From Chrysochromulina tobinii (taxonomy: Eukaryota; Haptophyta; Prymnesiales; Chrysochromulinaceae): a stretch of DNA of 39,266 bases. Below are positions 19,168 to 28,414 of this stretch, in pieces. The position numbers and the translations under genes are program-made. Location: positions 1 to 39,266 of the forward strand of contig JWZX01003133.1 of NCBI GenBank assembly GCA_001275005.1, in the 5' to 3' direction. Under the pieces are notes generated by a model. It had not been told where the DNA came from. It did no database searches and saw nothing but the letters and a program-made list of their open reading frames with translations. How positions within the stretch are numbered: position 1 is the first letter of the stretch; every line of letters begins with the position of its first letter.

Positions 19168-22100
19168 TCATTGCGCCGTGTTGGTTGCACTCCGAATGAG
19201 CTGCTTATCCTCGTTCCTGTCGTGCAGCAGCCCGTCAATCGTCTTCTGGCCGTCTGGGCCTGTCAGGACAATCCGATGGACGCCCACCGTGTGCTTCTGG
19301 CCAGCCCGACGTACACGGCCGATCGACTGCTGCTCCTTACCCACCGCGGCAACCACCTTCTCGCTGTCCTTGGGGGGGCTCGCGAGCGGTGCATACAGCA
19401 CGACCTGATGACATCCATGCTGCAGATTGAGCCCCGCGCCGTCCTCATAAGCAAGAAGCAGCACGCGGCACCTCTGCTGTTTCACGCTCAGCTCGGTAGG
19501 CGGCTCATCAAACTCAAGCACCAACTCCGCCGTGCGCTCCTGGTCCTCGCCAGGCTTGGCCACCTCCGACGGCAAGCCAAGCGCCCGCACGGCGCGAGCG
19601 GCCTGCTCGAAGCTGCTCATGGGTGCAAAGACGAGCACCTTCGCCAATGGATGGAGCGCGTGGATCTTCTCGACGCACCGCGCGAGGGCCGCGCCGCGCT
19701 CCTCTGCCTCCGCCGCGGCCTGCGCCAGCTGCATCCATCTGGAATCCTCGATGGTATCGCGGTCAGGGCACATGGGCACCTGGGGATACTTGTTGCACAG
19801 TTTCTCATACTCGGAGCCGCGTCGCAATTGCACCTTTTCGTAGAACGGCTCCCACTTGATGTCCTCCTCCACCACATTGCGACGCGCGGCTGCATTCACA
19901 AACGCCTGCGCTGAGCGCACCGTCTCGCTCTGGTACAGTCGTGAGGGCACGGCGTCGTGATATCTCAGGAACAGGTCACGGCCGCTCGCCCGTTCGATCA
20001 TGCGCCAATGCGCCCAGGCGCCACAGACGTATGTGCCCGCACAGAGCGACGCGATCTCGGTGATGCGTGCCACAGATGAGAGCAGCGGCGTCCCGGTCAA
20101 GCCAAAGGTGCCGAGCTGGGCGAGCAACGGGCGAGCGTCGATATCAGGCACTGCGATACCCAGCAGCTCCCGCACGGCGCAAGCCGAGCGTTTTGTTGAC
20201 ATGGCACTCTCGTCAGCGTCGTCAGCGCCCATGCACAGCGGCTCGTGGCACTCGTCGACAATCACGCGCCGCCATCTGAAGTACTCAATCGGCACGCCCT
20301 TGTCATCGTCCTGGAAGGTCTTGGCGCGGAGGGCAGGCAACGCCACACGCGTGTAGGCGTGCGAAAAGTACGCCGCCGCCTCGCGGTCCTCCTGCCGTCC
20401 TTTCGTCTTGCCATACGGGTCGCGAGAGGAGCTGGTAATCCACACCCCGTAGATCATCGTCTGTACGTCGCCGCCACCCGCCTCACGATTCTTATTGCGT
20501 CGATGGAGGAAAGGTGGCAACGTCTCGGTGCCGGTCGCCTCCGTCAACAGCTCCAGGTAGGTGTCCTTACGGCCGTCAAGCGCTGTGGCAAGCTGAGCGA
20601 CCTCCTCGGCACTCTTGCCCTGCAGACGCTCCTTGGCAAGCTTCGCCTCCTTCTGCTCCTCTTTTGAACGGAGCGCTGCCTCCTTGACACCCGCCGCCGC
20701 CGCGAAGCCGCACGCCTTGCCGCTGCTGGCGCAGCCCAGTAAGTCGGACACAATCAGCACCACATCGGCCTCACGCAATTGCTTGTACGTGAGCGCCCGC
20801 AGGTGAGCCGCGCTCTCGATGCGCACACAGCGGAGCTTCTGGTCAGTGAACCGTCCAATTTCGGCCTCCCATTGGCGAATGATGAGAGGAGTGACCACGA
20901 TGAGTGTGGCACGGCTCTGCTGCCGCTCATCGAGGGGGAGCGCACGCGCCGCCTGCACATCAGCTGCGATGAGCGCAATCACTGTCACCGTCTTGCCGGC
21001 GCCGAGCGCATCTGCCAGTAAGCCGCCACGCAGCGGGCCCTTGATGCCCGCCTTAACTTGAAGTTGCCACGCCACGCCGGGTAGTGCCGCGTCTGCATAG
21101 TCACACTCGTCGAACTGGAGCTTACCCGCCTCGATCTCTTGCATCCAGTGCAGGACCTTGAGCTGGCGGGGGTACAGCTTGAGGTCCTTGGCCCAAGCAG
21201 CTGTGGGCGGCTGTGGAGCTGGAGCTTCATCCTTGCTGGATTGGATGGTGAACTCGCACTGGACCTGAGCAGTGTCCAGCCGTGTGCCAATCTTCCACTC
21301 GACGCAGAGCGCCTTCTGAGCGCCGAGGTTACGACCGCGCAACAGCCGTTCAGCTGCTTGGTGCCCCACCAGCTCCACCCGAGGCGCCACCTCCACCGAG
21401 TTGTCCGCGCCACTCAGCCGCACCTCCCACGCCGGCGGGCGTGCATTCATGGCCGTCTCGTACGTATTCGACAGCTCCGTGTTGTACACGCGCCGTTGGC
21501 CAGCCCATGCCTCGGAGGGGCGACGTGGCGCACTCTTGATGCACTCGCCCCATGCTGCCTGGCCCTTACGCACGCTGGCAACGCCACGCTGCTCATCAAA
21601 ACGGAGCGAAGCAGCGGCGCCGCAAGTGTCTCCGCAAGGCGACGCTCAGCCGCTGTCGAGGATGCACCGAGGATCAACAGCTGCCCATCGAACGCATGCT
21701 CGCCAAGCTTTGTGAGAGTACTGGCAGTGAGACCACGCACGACGAACTGAGGGTAGCCATCTAGCACGTTCATCGTCACCGTTGGTCCTCCCTTCTCCCT
21801 GACCAGCTGGATGCTGGGCACTCGAGTCCAAACGAGCAGCGTCGCGGGCACCTCGATGGAGCCACCGTGCTTTGGCCGCTTCTGCGCTGCCTTGCCACTT
21901 GCCTTGGGCGCAGGTGCGAGTGCCAGTTGGCCGAGGGCGTGCAGCCATTCCAGGACGGGCTCCTTCTCCTCCAGCTTCAACTCAGCGACATGGTGCACCC
22001 TTCCGTCGTGATACGAGGGGCTGGTCGCGAACACAAGACGGTCCGGCCCCGTTCGATTCACGTCCGGATCGACGAAGAGCCACATGCTTTGCTCCGACTC

Positions 22101-25100
22101 ACGTTGCCACAGCGCTCCGAAGGCGACCGTTCCACGACAGCGCTGGCGCACGTAGGTGCCTTGGATCAGCTCCGCGGTGCCTGCAACGTGAAGTCGATCT
22201 GCCCAAACCTCTTCCTTGAAGTCAAGGAGCCCCATCTCCGCGCGGAACGAGGGCGAGGTGGCGCCCAGCTCGGGGGCCAACGTGAGTGTGGCGTCTTTGC
22301 GCTCAAAGACTTCCCACTGGTCTTCAGGGCTCGCTGTTCCACATCGCAGCATCAGTCTCGCAGCGGGTTCCAGCCGTCCACGCTTGCCCGTACTCAGATC
22401 GTAGAGAGTGGCAGTGATGCCGACCTCCGCCGCCGCCATGCGGCCAATAGCCACGGACAGCGTCGCCACCGGCGAGGCTCCATCGCTGCCATAAGCGACA
22501 TACTTGAGCCGCATCACATCACGCTCGCGCTCGATGCGCAGCAGTCGAAGCGGCTCGGCGCCAAGGCCCGTCCCCTGGATCGGCTGCTCAAGTCTCAGGG
22601 CGTCAGGCACCGCACATCGCAGCTCGCGCTCAAAGCCCCCTGGCACTGCACCCAGGTCATCGCTGACCACCTTCTCTGAGGCGAATCGGTCAGCAGCCGT
22701 TCTGCTGAAGAGTGGCTTCATCTCATGCATATCGAGCTGCACGTGCGCCGCACACATCCCACAGACGGTCATCTGGCAGCAGCTGCAGCGAAGGATGCTA
22801 TGCTTGGAGACGTCACCAGAAGACTCACAGGTACACAGTACCGAGCAGCATTCGGCACGCGAAGCCAGCCCCAGGCATTGTGCAAAGCTGAATCGCTCGC
22901 AAGCGCTGCCTGGGTTTGTTGCTGCAAGCGTTGCAGCGGCCGCCCGCGCAGGCACTGAGGATGCTGATAGTGGTGGTAGGAGGCCATCCTTGCCTTTCTT
23001 CTTGGCGTCAGCATACGGCAAAATGCATAAAGCGGATAGGATGCATGCCGAGACAACCGGCATAGACATAGCATTCCCGGCGAGGTCGCTCAATTGCACC
23101 TCGGACTCACCTCCTAGAAGCAACTGGTCGGCGGGGATGCCGGAGAGGAGGAGCTTCTCAAAGCCCGAGATCTCGCGCCCGCGTCGAAAGTGATACATTT
23201 GTCCACCAGGCGTAAGGCAGCCTGTGATCCCGGCCTTTGCAATGATGTCCGTTTGGTGAGGGTTTTGGGAGAGATCAAGAAGCGCGTTGTGGTGCAAAAG
23301 GTCGATGCCGACCTCGGCATTCTTGATAGCCTTGACCTCGACGTGGTCCAGGGAGTGCTGTGACCAGAAGGCGAGCACGTCCTGCATCCAAAACGGCGAG
23401 AGGAACGACGGCGGCGCCTTGGGGCTCCATTTCGTCAGTGGCCGCGCCTCGAGCTCCATGTTGGCACCCACCTCTGCCGCGTTGATGACAGACTCTCGCA
23501 CGTGATCACGCCGAGGAAGTAGGTGGATGCAGTTGCGGAAGCCGAGAAAGTACCGCGTGTTCGCGTCACGATTCGTCGTGTAAAAGTCGCGGCCGTGCTG
23601 CTCTTCAGCGAGCCTCTGGGCGATTGGCGAGCGCAGCACGTCGCGGAAGCGGCGGATACGATCTGAGGTGTCAGGGAGAAGGAATGCCTCCACCGGGTGA
23701 TCAAGGCTTGTCTGCAGCCCTATTACCATCTCTTGCCAGTACGCCGCTACCTCCTTGGGTGCAAGCTCACCATAGGTGCCCTCCTTCCATGCGAGGAGGT
23801 ACTTGCGCTGCCGTGTGTGAGGCAAGCCGTACTTCTTCGAATCCACCTGCATGAAAGTAGCCTCGTACTTGACCGGCATCTGAAAGATGAGGGTGGCGCT
23901 CGTGTCGGTCACTGAGAGGCTCAGCCTCTGGCAGAGGGCTCTGAGCTCGATCGTGCCACCCCTCTTGAGCCCGAGCGTTGCCAGCGCAGCCTTGTCGAGA
24001 GACATCTCGCCACCAGCTTTGGTCGACCATCCCTTCAGTGCAGCGCCCAGCCTCAGCCCGTGCTGCGGGAACACCTGGCTGACGATAAGCTTGTCCCCCT
24101 TCTCAAGCTCGAGCAGCTGAACGGCAGTGGAGTGCAGGAACGGCATGACTCAGAGCAGCAGTGGGGGCAGCAGTGGGGGGCTCAACGCCTAACTCAACGC
24201 CTCTCACCGTCTCTTTGACCGCGCCTTTTTTGGTGGTGTCTACCACCTTCTCCCCCTGCGACTTGGCGGACGATTGGATCTTGGAGAAGATGTCCTTCGC
24301 CATGACGCGCCCAGTGATGTAGCCTTGCATCTTGGCCCACGGCGCACTCGTCACATTCTCGAGGAGGCAGATGTCGTGCGCACTCGCAAACAGGTAGTCT
24401 ATCGTGGCCAAAAAGGTCTCGCCCGAGGTGCCCATGTCTTCGATGTCCAGCTTGATTCCCCCCGCTCTCTTGCGAGCGGAGAAGTCTTTGCAACTCGTAC
24501 CCGCAATGAGGACACTGAGATGGCCTTGTGGCGCCTGGGGGATCGCTCGCTCACCGCCAAAGCTCGTGGACGCCCGGGGCAGCACCTTCGTACTCAATGA
24601 GGCGGTGGAGCTCGCAGCGAGCTCGACCACGTCGTTGAAGAGAGCGACGCCGGGAAAGTTACGCGCAATGTAGGCCTGCTTAAATGGCTCCTTCTCGCAG
24701 CTCAGTGCATGGTGCACCTGGAGCGAGAGGCCCTGCTCCTGTAGCTCCTTGGAGACAATCTGCAACGCCAGGGCGGGCGCATCGGTGCCCGAGCAGACGG
24801 TCTGCAGATGGACCGGCAGCAAGGGAACTGCCATCAGTGGCACTGAGTGGCACTCAGTGGCCATCAGGGGTGCTCAGAGACACTCAGAGGCGCTCAGTGG
24901 CACTCCGTGGCCGTCGGAGGCCATCAGAGGCCATCAGTGGCCGTCACTCATAGGCATCACTCACCTGCAGATGGACCGGCGGCAAGCCTCCCGCCTTGAT
25001 GGTCTTCCTCTGCAGCGCGTGCTCGAGCAACGGCTTGAGTCGGCGCGCCTGTTCCTTCACGATGTGCACCACCCCCCGGTCGGTGATATCGAAAGGGGTG

Positions 25101-26107
25101 TCCAGGAAGTCTCGCTGGCCGCGATGCGCCTTCTTCTCGCGCTGTTCGGAGTAGCCGGGGCGTTCCGCCGGTTCCTTGAGCCTTCGCGCCGGAGGGGCCG
25201 CCCAGATGGCCTGCAGCTCGAGTAGCTCTGCGGCACGGTCCTCCTTGGTCATGGAGCGTGCGTCGCCATCCTTACTGCTCGCCGATGCCTTGGCCTTGAC
25301 CGTTGCCCTGCGGCGCCGCGAGCGGCCCTCACCGTCATCATCACCTTCCATGAATAGGTGACCATCTTCACCATCATCATCATCATCATCATCATCACCA
25401 CTGCCCGACTCGTCATCTTCGCTCGCTGCCTGCTTGCGAGCTGCTCGCCCCTTTTGGTGCCGACTGCGTGCGCGATTCTGCCCCATTCTACCACACAAGC
25501 CTGGCACCTCGTCCTCCTCGTCCGACGAGGCTCCCATACTTTCATCGTCATAGCGATGCTCCGCGGCCCGGTAGTCGATCACCTTGCGCGCCCTCATCAT
25601 ACGCCCCGCTGCCAGGTGCGCCGGAATCTCCTCGACATCGTGGTCTTGCGCCTCGTCCTCTTCCGCCTCGGCGAGCTCGAGATCGCCCAGACGCCGCTTG
25701 CCCGCTGGCGCACGTCGCTGCTCGTCTGGCGGCTTCTGCTTATGTGGCCTCTTTGCAGCTTTCTCCCGGCCCTTGGCCGCTGCCTCTGCCTCCACGTCCG
25801 CTTTAGCCGCCGCCGAGGGTCGCTTTTGTGCAGGTGCTGCTGACGACGACGCGGCCATCGGCGGCGGATCCAGCAATCTGAATGGTTGACATGGTCCGAG
25901 GCCTCCCTGCAAAACTTCCCACGCTTTGCCAAGTTCCACGTCAAGAGTGAACCACAGCGTCTCGTTGTCTTCAGCAAAATGTATGCGGTACGATTTGTCC
26001 TCAGCGTCGTATTCGATTATTTTGCCGTGATACCACTTTATGTCGGGCGGGAAGCGCATCTGCAGCTGACCGCCAACAGGGAGCAGCATCGCGCGGTCCG
26101 ACGGCAT
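19168..26107 (-). CDS. DNMT5: DNMT5-type cytosine methyltransferase with RING-like and SNF2 ATPase domains
   Basis: Exons 26107-24965, 24801-24208 and 24116-19168 give about 2,228 residues, if one base missing near 21598-21601 is allowed for. Residues 1-65 are a Tudor-like module (WYHGKIIEYDAEDKSYRIHF), followed by a charged linker with an Asp run. The methyltransferase has motif I TVCSGTDAPALAL (382), the catalytic loop AGTSCKDFS with Cys485, ENV (motif VI), RQRKYLLAW (motif VIII, about 683) and GNAMSMPVV (motif X, about 922). A Cys-rich RING-like cluster lies at about 985-1040. The SNF2 part has ALGAGKT (about 1616), DECH (about 1867) and QQSIGRVRRAGQ (about 2178). This order defines DNMT5, an ATP-dependent maintenance CG methyltransferase known in Cryptococcus, prasinophytes, pelagophytes and haptophytes. 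The motif IV Pro-Cys pair reads Ser-Cys here. It is the only methylation gene in the window. Confidence 0.88.
21590..21605 (-). other. Frame break in the DNMT5 gene
   Basis: Upstream frame codes LAAPLLRS, while the downstream frame resumes with FDEQRGVASVRKG. The two overlap in the open state across about 200 bp. Adding one T to the TTTT run (AAAA on the plus strand at 21598-21601) joins them without loss. No GT-AG intron of sensible length joins the frames. Confidence 0.65.
24117..24207 (-). other. Intron 2 of the DNMT5 gene
   Basis: Donor GTGAGA follows AAAGAGACG and acceptor GTTCAG precedes CTGCTCGAG, both phase 0, 91 bp. It removes the frame change between the exon carrying motifs I-VI and the exon carrying the rest of the methyltransferase. 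The 5' half holds GC-rich CCCCCACTGCTG repeats. Confidence 0.7.
24802..24964 (-). other. Intron 1 of the DNMT5 gene, with direct duplication at its borders
   Basis: Donor GTGAGT and acceptor CTGCAG are both phase 0, 163 bp. The last 22 bases of the upstream exon (plus-strand 24965-24986) are repeated with one mismatch as the last 22 bases of the intron (24802-24823). The offset equals the intron length, so splicing restores a single copy. The interior is an 11-unit decamer array. This is the pattern expected for recent intron gain by segment duplication or insertion with target duplication. Confidence 0.85.
24831..24940 (+). repeat. 10-bp minisatellite, 11 units
   Basis: Eleven consecutive decamers close to CCATCAGTGG or CACTCAGTGG run in exact 10-bp register, with degenerate units to 24960. 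They fill most of DNMT5 intron 1. No protein-coding role is possible on the minus strand because stops occur in frame. Confidence 0.9.
25365..25400 (-). repeat. Trinucleotide ATC/GAT run encoding polyaspartate
   Basis: Repeated CAT units on the plus strand encode a run of aspartates within the acidic linker of DNMT5, between the Tudor-like module and the methyltransferase. It is likely to be length-variable. Confidence 0.8.
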
Positions 26108-26231
26108 TGTGCAAAAAGTGCCAAATGTGTCGCGGAGATTCCGCGATCGCTGGCTTGACTAATAGAATCGAATCCGCACAGAGACAAACAAAGACAGCTT
26201 TCGTACAAAGTACATTGTATACTTGACAAAT
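26108..26231. promoter_or_regulatory. Divergent promoter between DNMT5 and the esterase-like gene
   Basis: Only 124 bp separates the two start codons, and the sequence becomes AT-rich toward 26160-26230, in contrast to the flanking coding DNA. A bidirectional promoter is inferred from geometry alone. Confidence 0.5.
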
Positions 26232-27305
26232 ATGGCAATTCGAAACCTTCGAGTCGCGGCGTCCGCAACAAAGATGATCTCGACTACAAGTACCCTCAGC
26301 ATGGACCCACAAGTCGACGAGATCGTCGCACAATGGCAAAAGAAGCACAGCAGCACCGAGGCGCAGCAGGCGCTCGCACCAAGGCTGGAGGCGGCGCCAA
26401 TCAGCATAGATGGTAAACGGGATTTTTTGCGTTGCTTTGCGAATGATGATACGAACGCACCGCGCTTCACGATGTTCCTGGTTGGCGACTCGACCTCGCG
26501 CAACGTGTACCGCGCCTTGTGCAGCACACTCGATCCCGTCGAGTGGAAGGTGATCAACGACACCAGCATTGACAGGGCACACCTCACGTGCTCTGGCCGT
26601 CTCACCCGCCGGCAAGTGCTCTTCGTGTTCGTACCCGCAGCGATGTGGAGGCAGGGAGCGGTGGACGACGCCTACGGCCTGATCGGCGCGCGCCCAGACG
26701 TTGTGGTTGTCACCGGTGGCCTATGGACCATCGTGGCCCCACGCCGTTCTCGGGCAAATATGGTTGGCCGTGGCATGACTTGTGGCTCCACTTTACTCGA
26801 TCGTTCAACGCGACGCTGAGCAGCTACCGACAGAGCCGGCTGGCCGCCCCGCCGGGTGCTGGTCACAACGATCCACGCGGTATGTGAGTATGAGCCACCG
26901 TCACGGGAGCGGTTGGAAGGGTGCATCGATTACCTGTCCCAACCTAACGGAACGGTCTTCAATGATGGGACCATCAAAAGAGTCAAGCCATTGACCAACG
27001 ATCACAGCCTCCTGGCAGGGATCGACAAGGCTGCAGCCGAGGCGCACTGCGTCGCAGGCGCGCGCACGTATTTCAATGCCCGGGCGCTCAACGAGCAGCT
27101 ACACTCTGTCGTGGCTCACTATGCCGGGCGGCACCTTCCACCTGTGGGATTAGTCGACACGTTCACGCTCACGGACAACATGTGCTGGGCCAACGACGCC
27201 GCCACGCTAGGCAATGACGTCATGCACTTCGAGCTGCTGCTCTACCAAGAGGCGTACGCGAAGCCTCCCCGCCAGCACATCCCGTTCCTTCTGATTACCT
27301 TCTAA
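26232..27305 (+). CDS. SGNH/PC-esterase-like protein, frame broken twice
   Basis: Reading through two compensating one-base breaks gives about 357 residues. FLVGDSTSRN (GDS at residue 85) is a block I serine motif of GDSL/SGNH hydrolases of the PC-esterase type (TBL, Cas1). VVVTGGLW near 160 fits the next strand. NDVMHF near 327 could supply the Asp-His pair. The plain frame stops at 26817-26819. A second frame, about 26737-26852, encodes GKYGWPWHDLWLHF, and the original frame resumes at 26856 with VLVTTIHAVCEY. One C missing from the CCCC run at 26736-26739 and one extra G in the GGG run at 26854-26856 would explain both. Such enzymes modify glycans by O-acyl transfer or removal; the substrate here is unknown. 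No signal peptide is visible. The ATG at 26232 follows an AT-rich leader. Confidence 0.6.
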
Positions 27306-28414
27306 TGGGCTCGTGAGTGCCTCAAGGGCATCGTGCTTCTCAATAATTAGGAAGGGTACCAAGGGCATCGTACGGGTACTGAGGTGCTCCTCGTGCCTCG
27401 CGCCCGTGTGTGCACAGGTCGTTGCTCTTTGCGTCTCTCGGCTCAGACTGGCTACCGGGCCCGAGCCGACCCAATTGCGATGCCGGACACTTCGTACAGA
27501 AAGTGCGCTGGTGGGATTTTAGGGTTCGTCAGCACAAGGACCAGGGGAAGAATGAGGAGGAGGTGCCCATCGTGCGCAGAATTGACGTCGGCAAGAAGCT
27601 CTACGCGCCGCTTAGTCGTCGAAGCCGCCCATGGAGGGCGCACAAGGAGAATAGCCCACCCTAAGGAGCGAATGTAAAGTCAAAGTGATGGGCCCTGCCC
27701 GTGCTGGTTGGTTGCTGCGTGATCCGTGATGCTAACGCCGATGGCCCCGCGCAGGCCGCAGTCGGCACTACGCGCGCAGCGCCCGCACCGGCGCCGCAGC
27801 CCGCAAGAGCCAGGACGAGGGCCACCCGGGACCCGAACATAGAAAATAGCAATGACCACCGGCAATCGAATGTATCCCGGACACCCGGAGCAATCGAATT
27901 TGGCAAATTGTCTTTGGAATTGCGCAGACGAAGTTACCGAGACGCCGAATTCGCGTCTCGTTACATGCGATTCGTGCGATCACCTCCGCTCCTCGCATCA
28001 CCTCCTGGTGCGCCGGTGGCGGTGCGGGTGTCGACTAATGAGTAGATGAGTAATGTAGATTATAAATTCGTCCCGCGCGCTCCCGGGTCGTCGCGGACGG
28101 ACGATACGTTCGCGCATGTGTTCGCGTTTCGTTCGCGTTAGCCTTTAGCCTTATAGCGATATAGTCTATATTGCTTATTGGCCCGCCGTGCGCCGCGGGT
28201 TTTTGGGTCGCGATATCGGTGCGTCGGAGTCGATCCAGATTCGAGATTCCAGTTCTTATCGCCCGGGCGCGGGCCACTCGTGACTCGTACGGGATCGTAC
28301 TCGCGCTTTTAATTGTGAATATCACTGCGGGTCAACGTCGCATGTTTTTACATTTCTTATCGTGAGTCGCACTCGACTTACCCCTGGGTCTCTGTCTCTC
28401 TAATCGTCTCATCT
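27306..28414. other. 1.1-kb gene-poor tail-to-tail region
   Basis: No convincing gene. The longest mildly protein-like frame is 27410-27664 (+), 84 codons beginning at an ATG, with a basic patch near VRWWDFRVRQHKD; it has no recognisable family and may be chance. Other items are a hairpin with CGAGACG/CGTCTCG arms near 27938-27960, a duplicated CAAGGGCATCGT at about 27323 and 27359, and an AT-rich TATAGTCTATATTG at about 28162. Base composition drops in GC toward 28040-28370. This could be 3' UTRs plus decayed sequence. Confidence 0.5.

Noticed and set aside
21447-21660. Intron joining the two DNMT5 frames near the SNF2 start
   Set aside because: Candidate GT-AG pairs that fix the frame are only about 20-60 bp or delete plausible coding residues, while one added T in a TTTT run joins the frames with no loss.
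24831-24960. Possible CRISPR-like or coding repeat array
   Set aside because: Units are contiguous decamers without spacers and contain stops in the DNMT5 frame; this is an intronic minisatellite in a eukaryotic gene.
27410-27664. 84-codon plus-strand frame in the gene-poor region
   Set aside because: It has an ATG and a few protein-like patches but no family signature, no supporting splice partners and no conserved pattern I can point to; reported only as content of the spacer.
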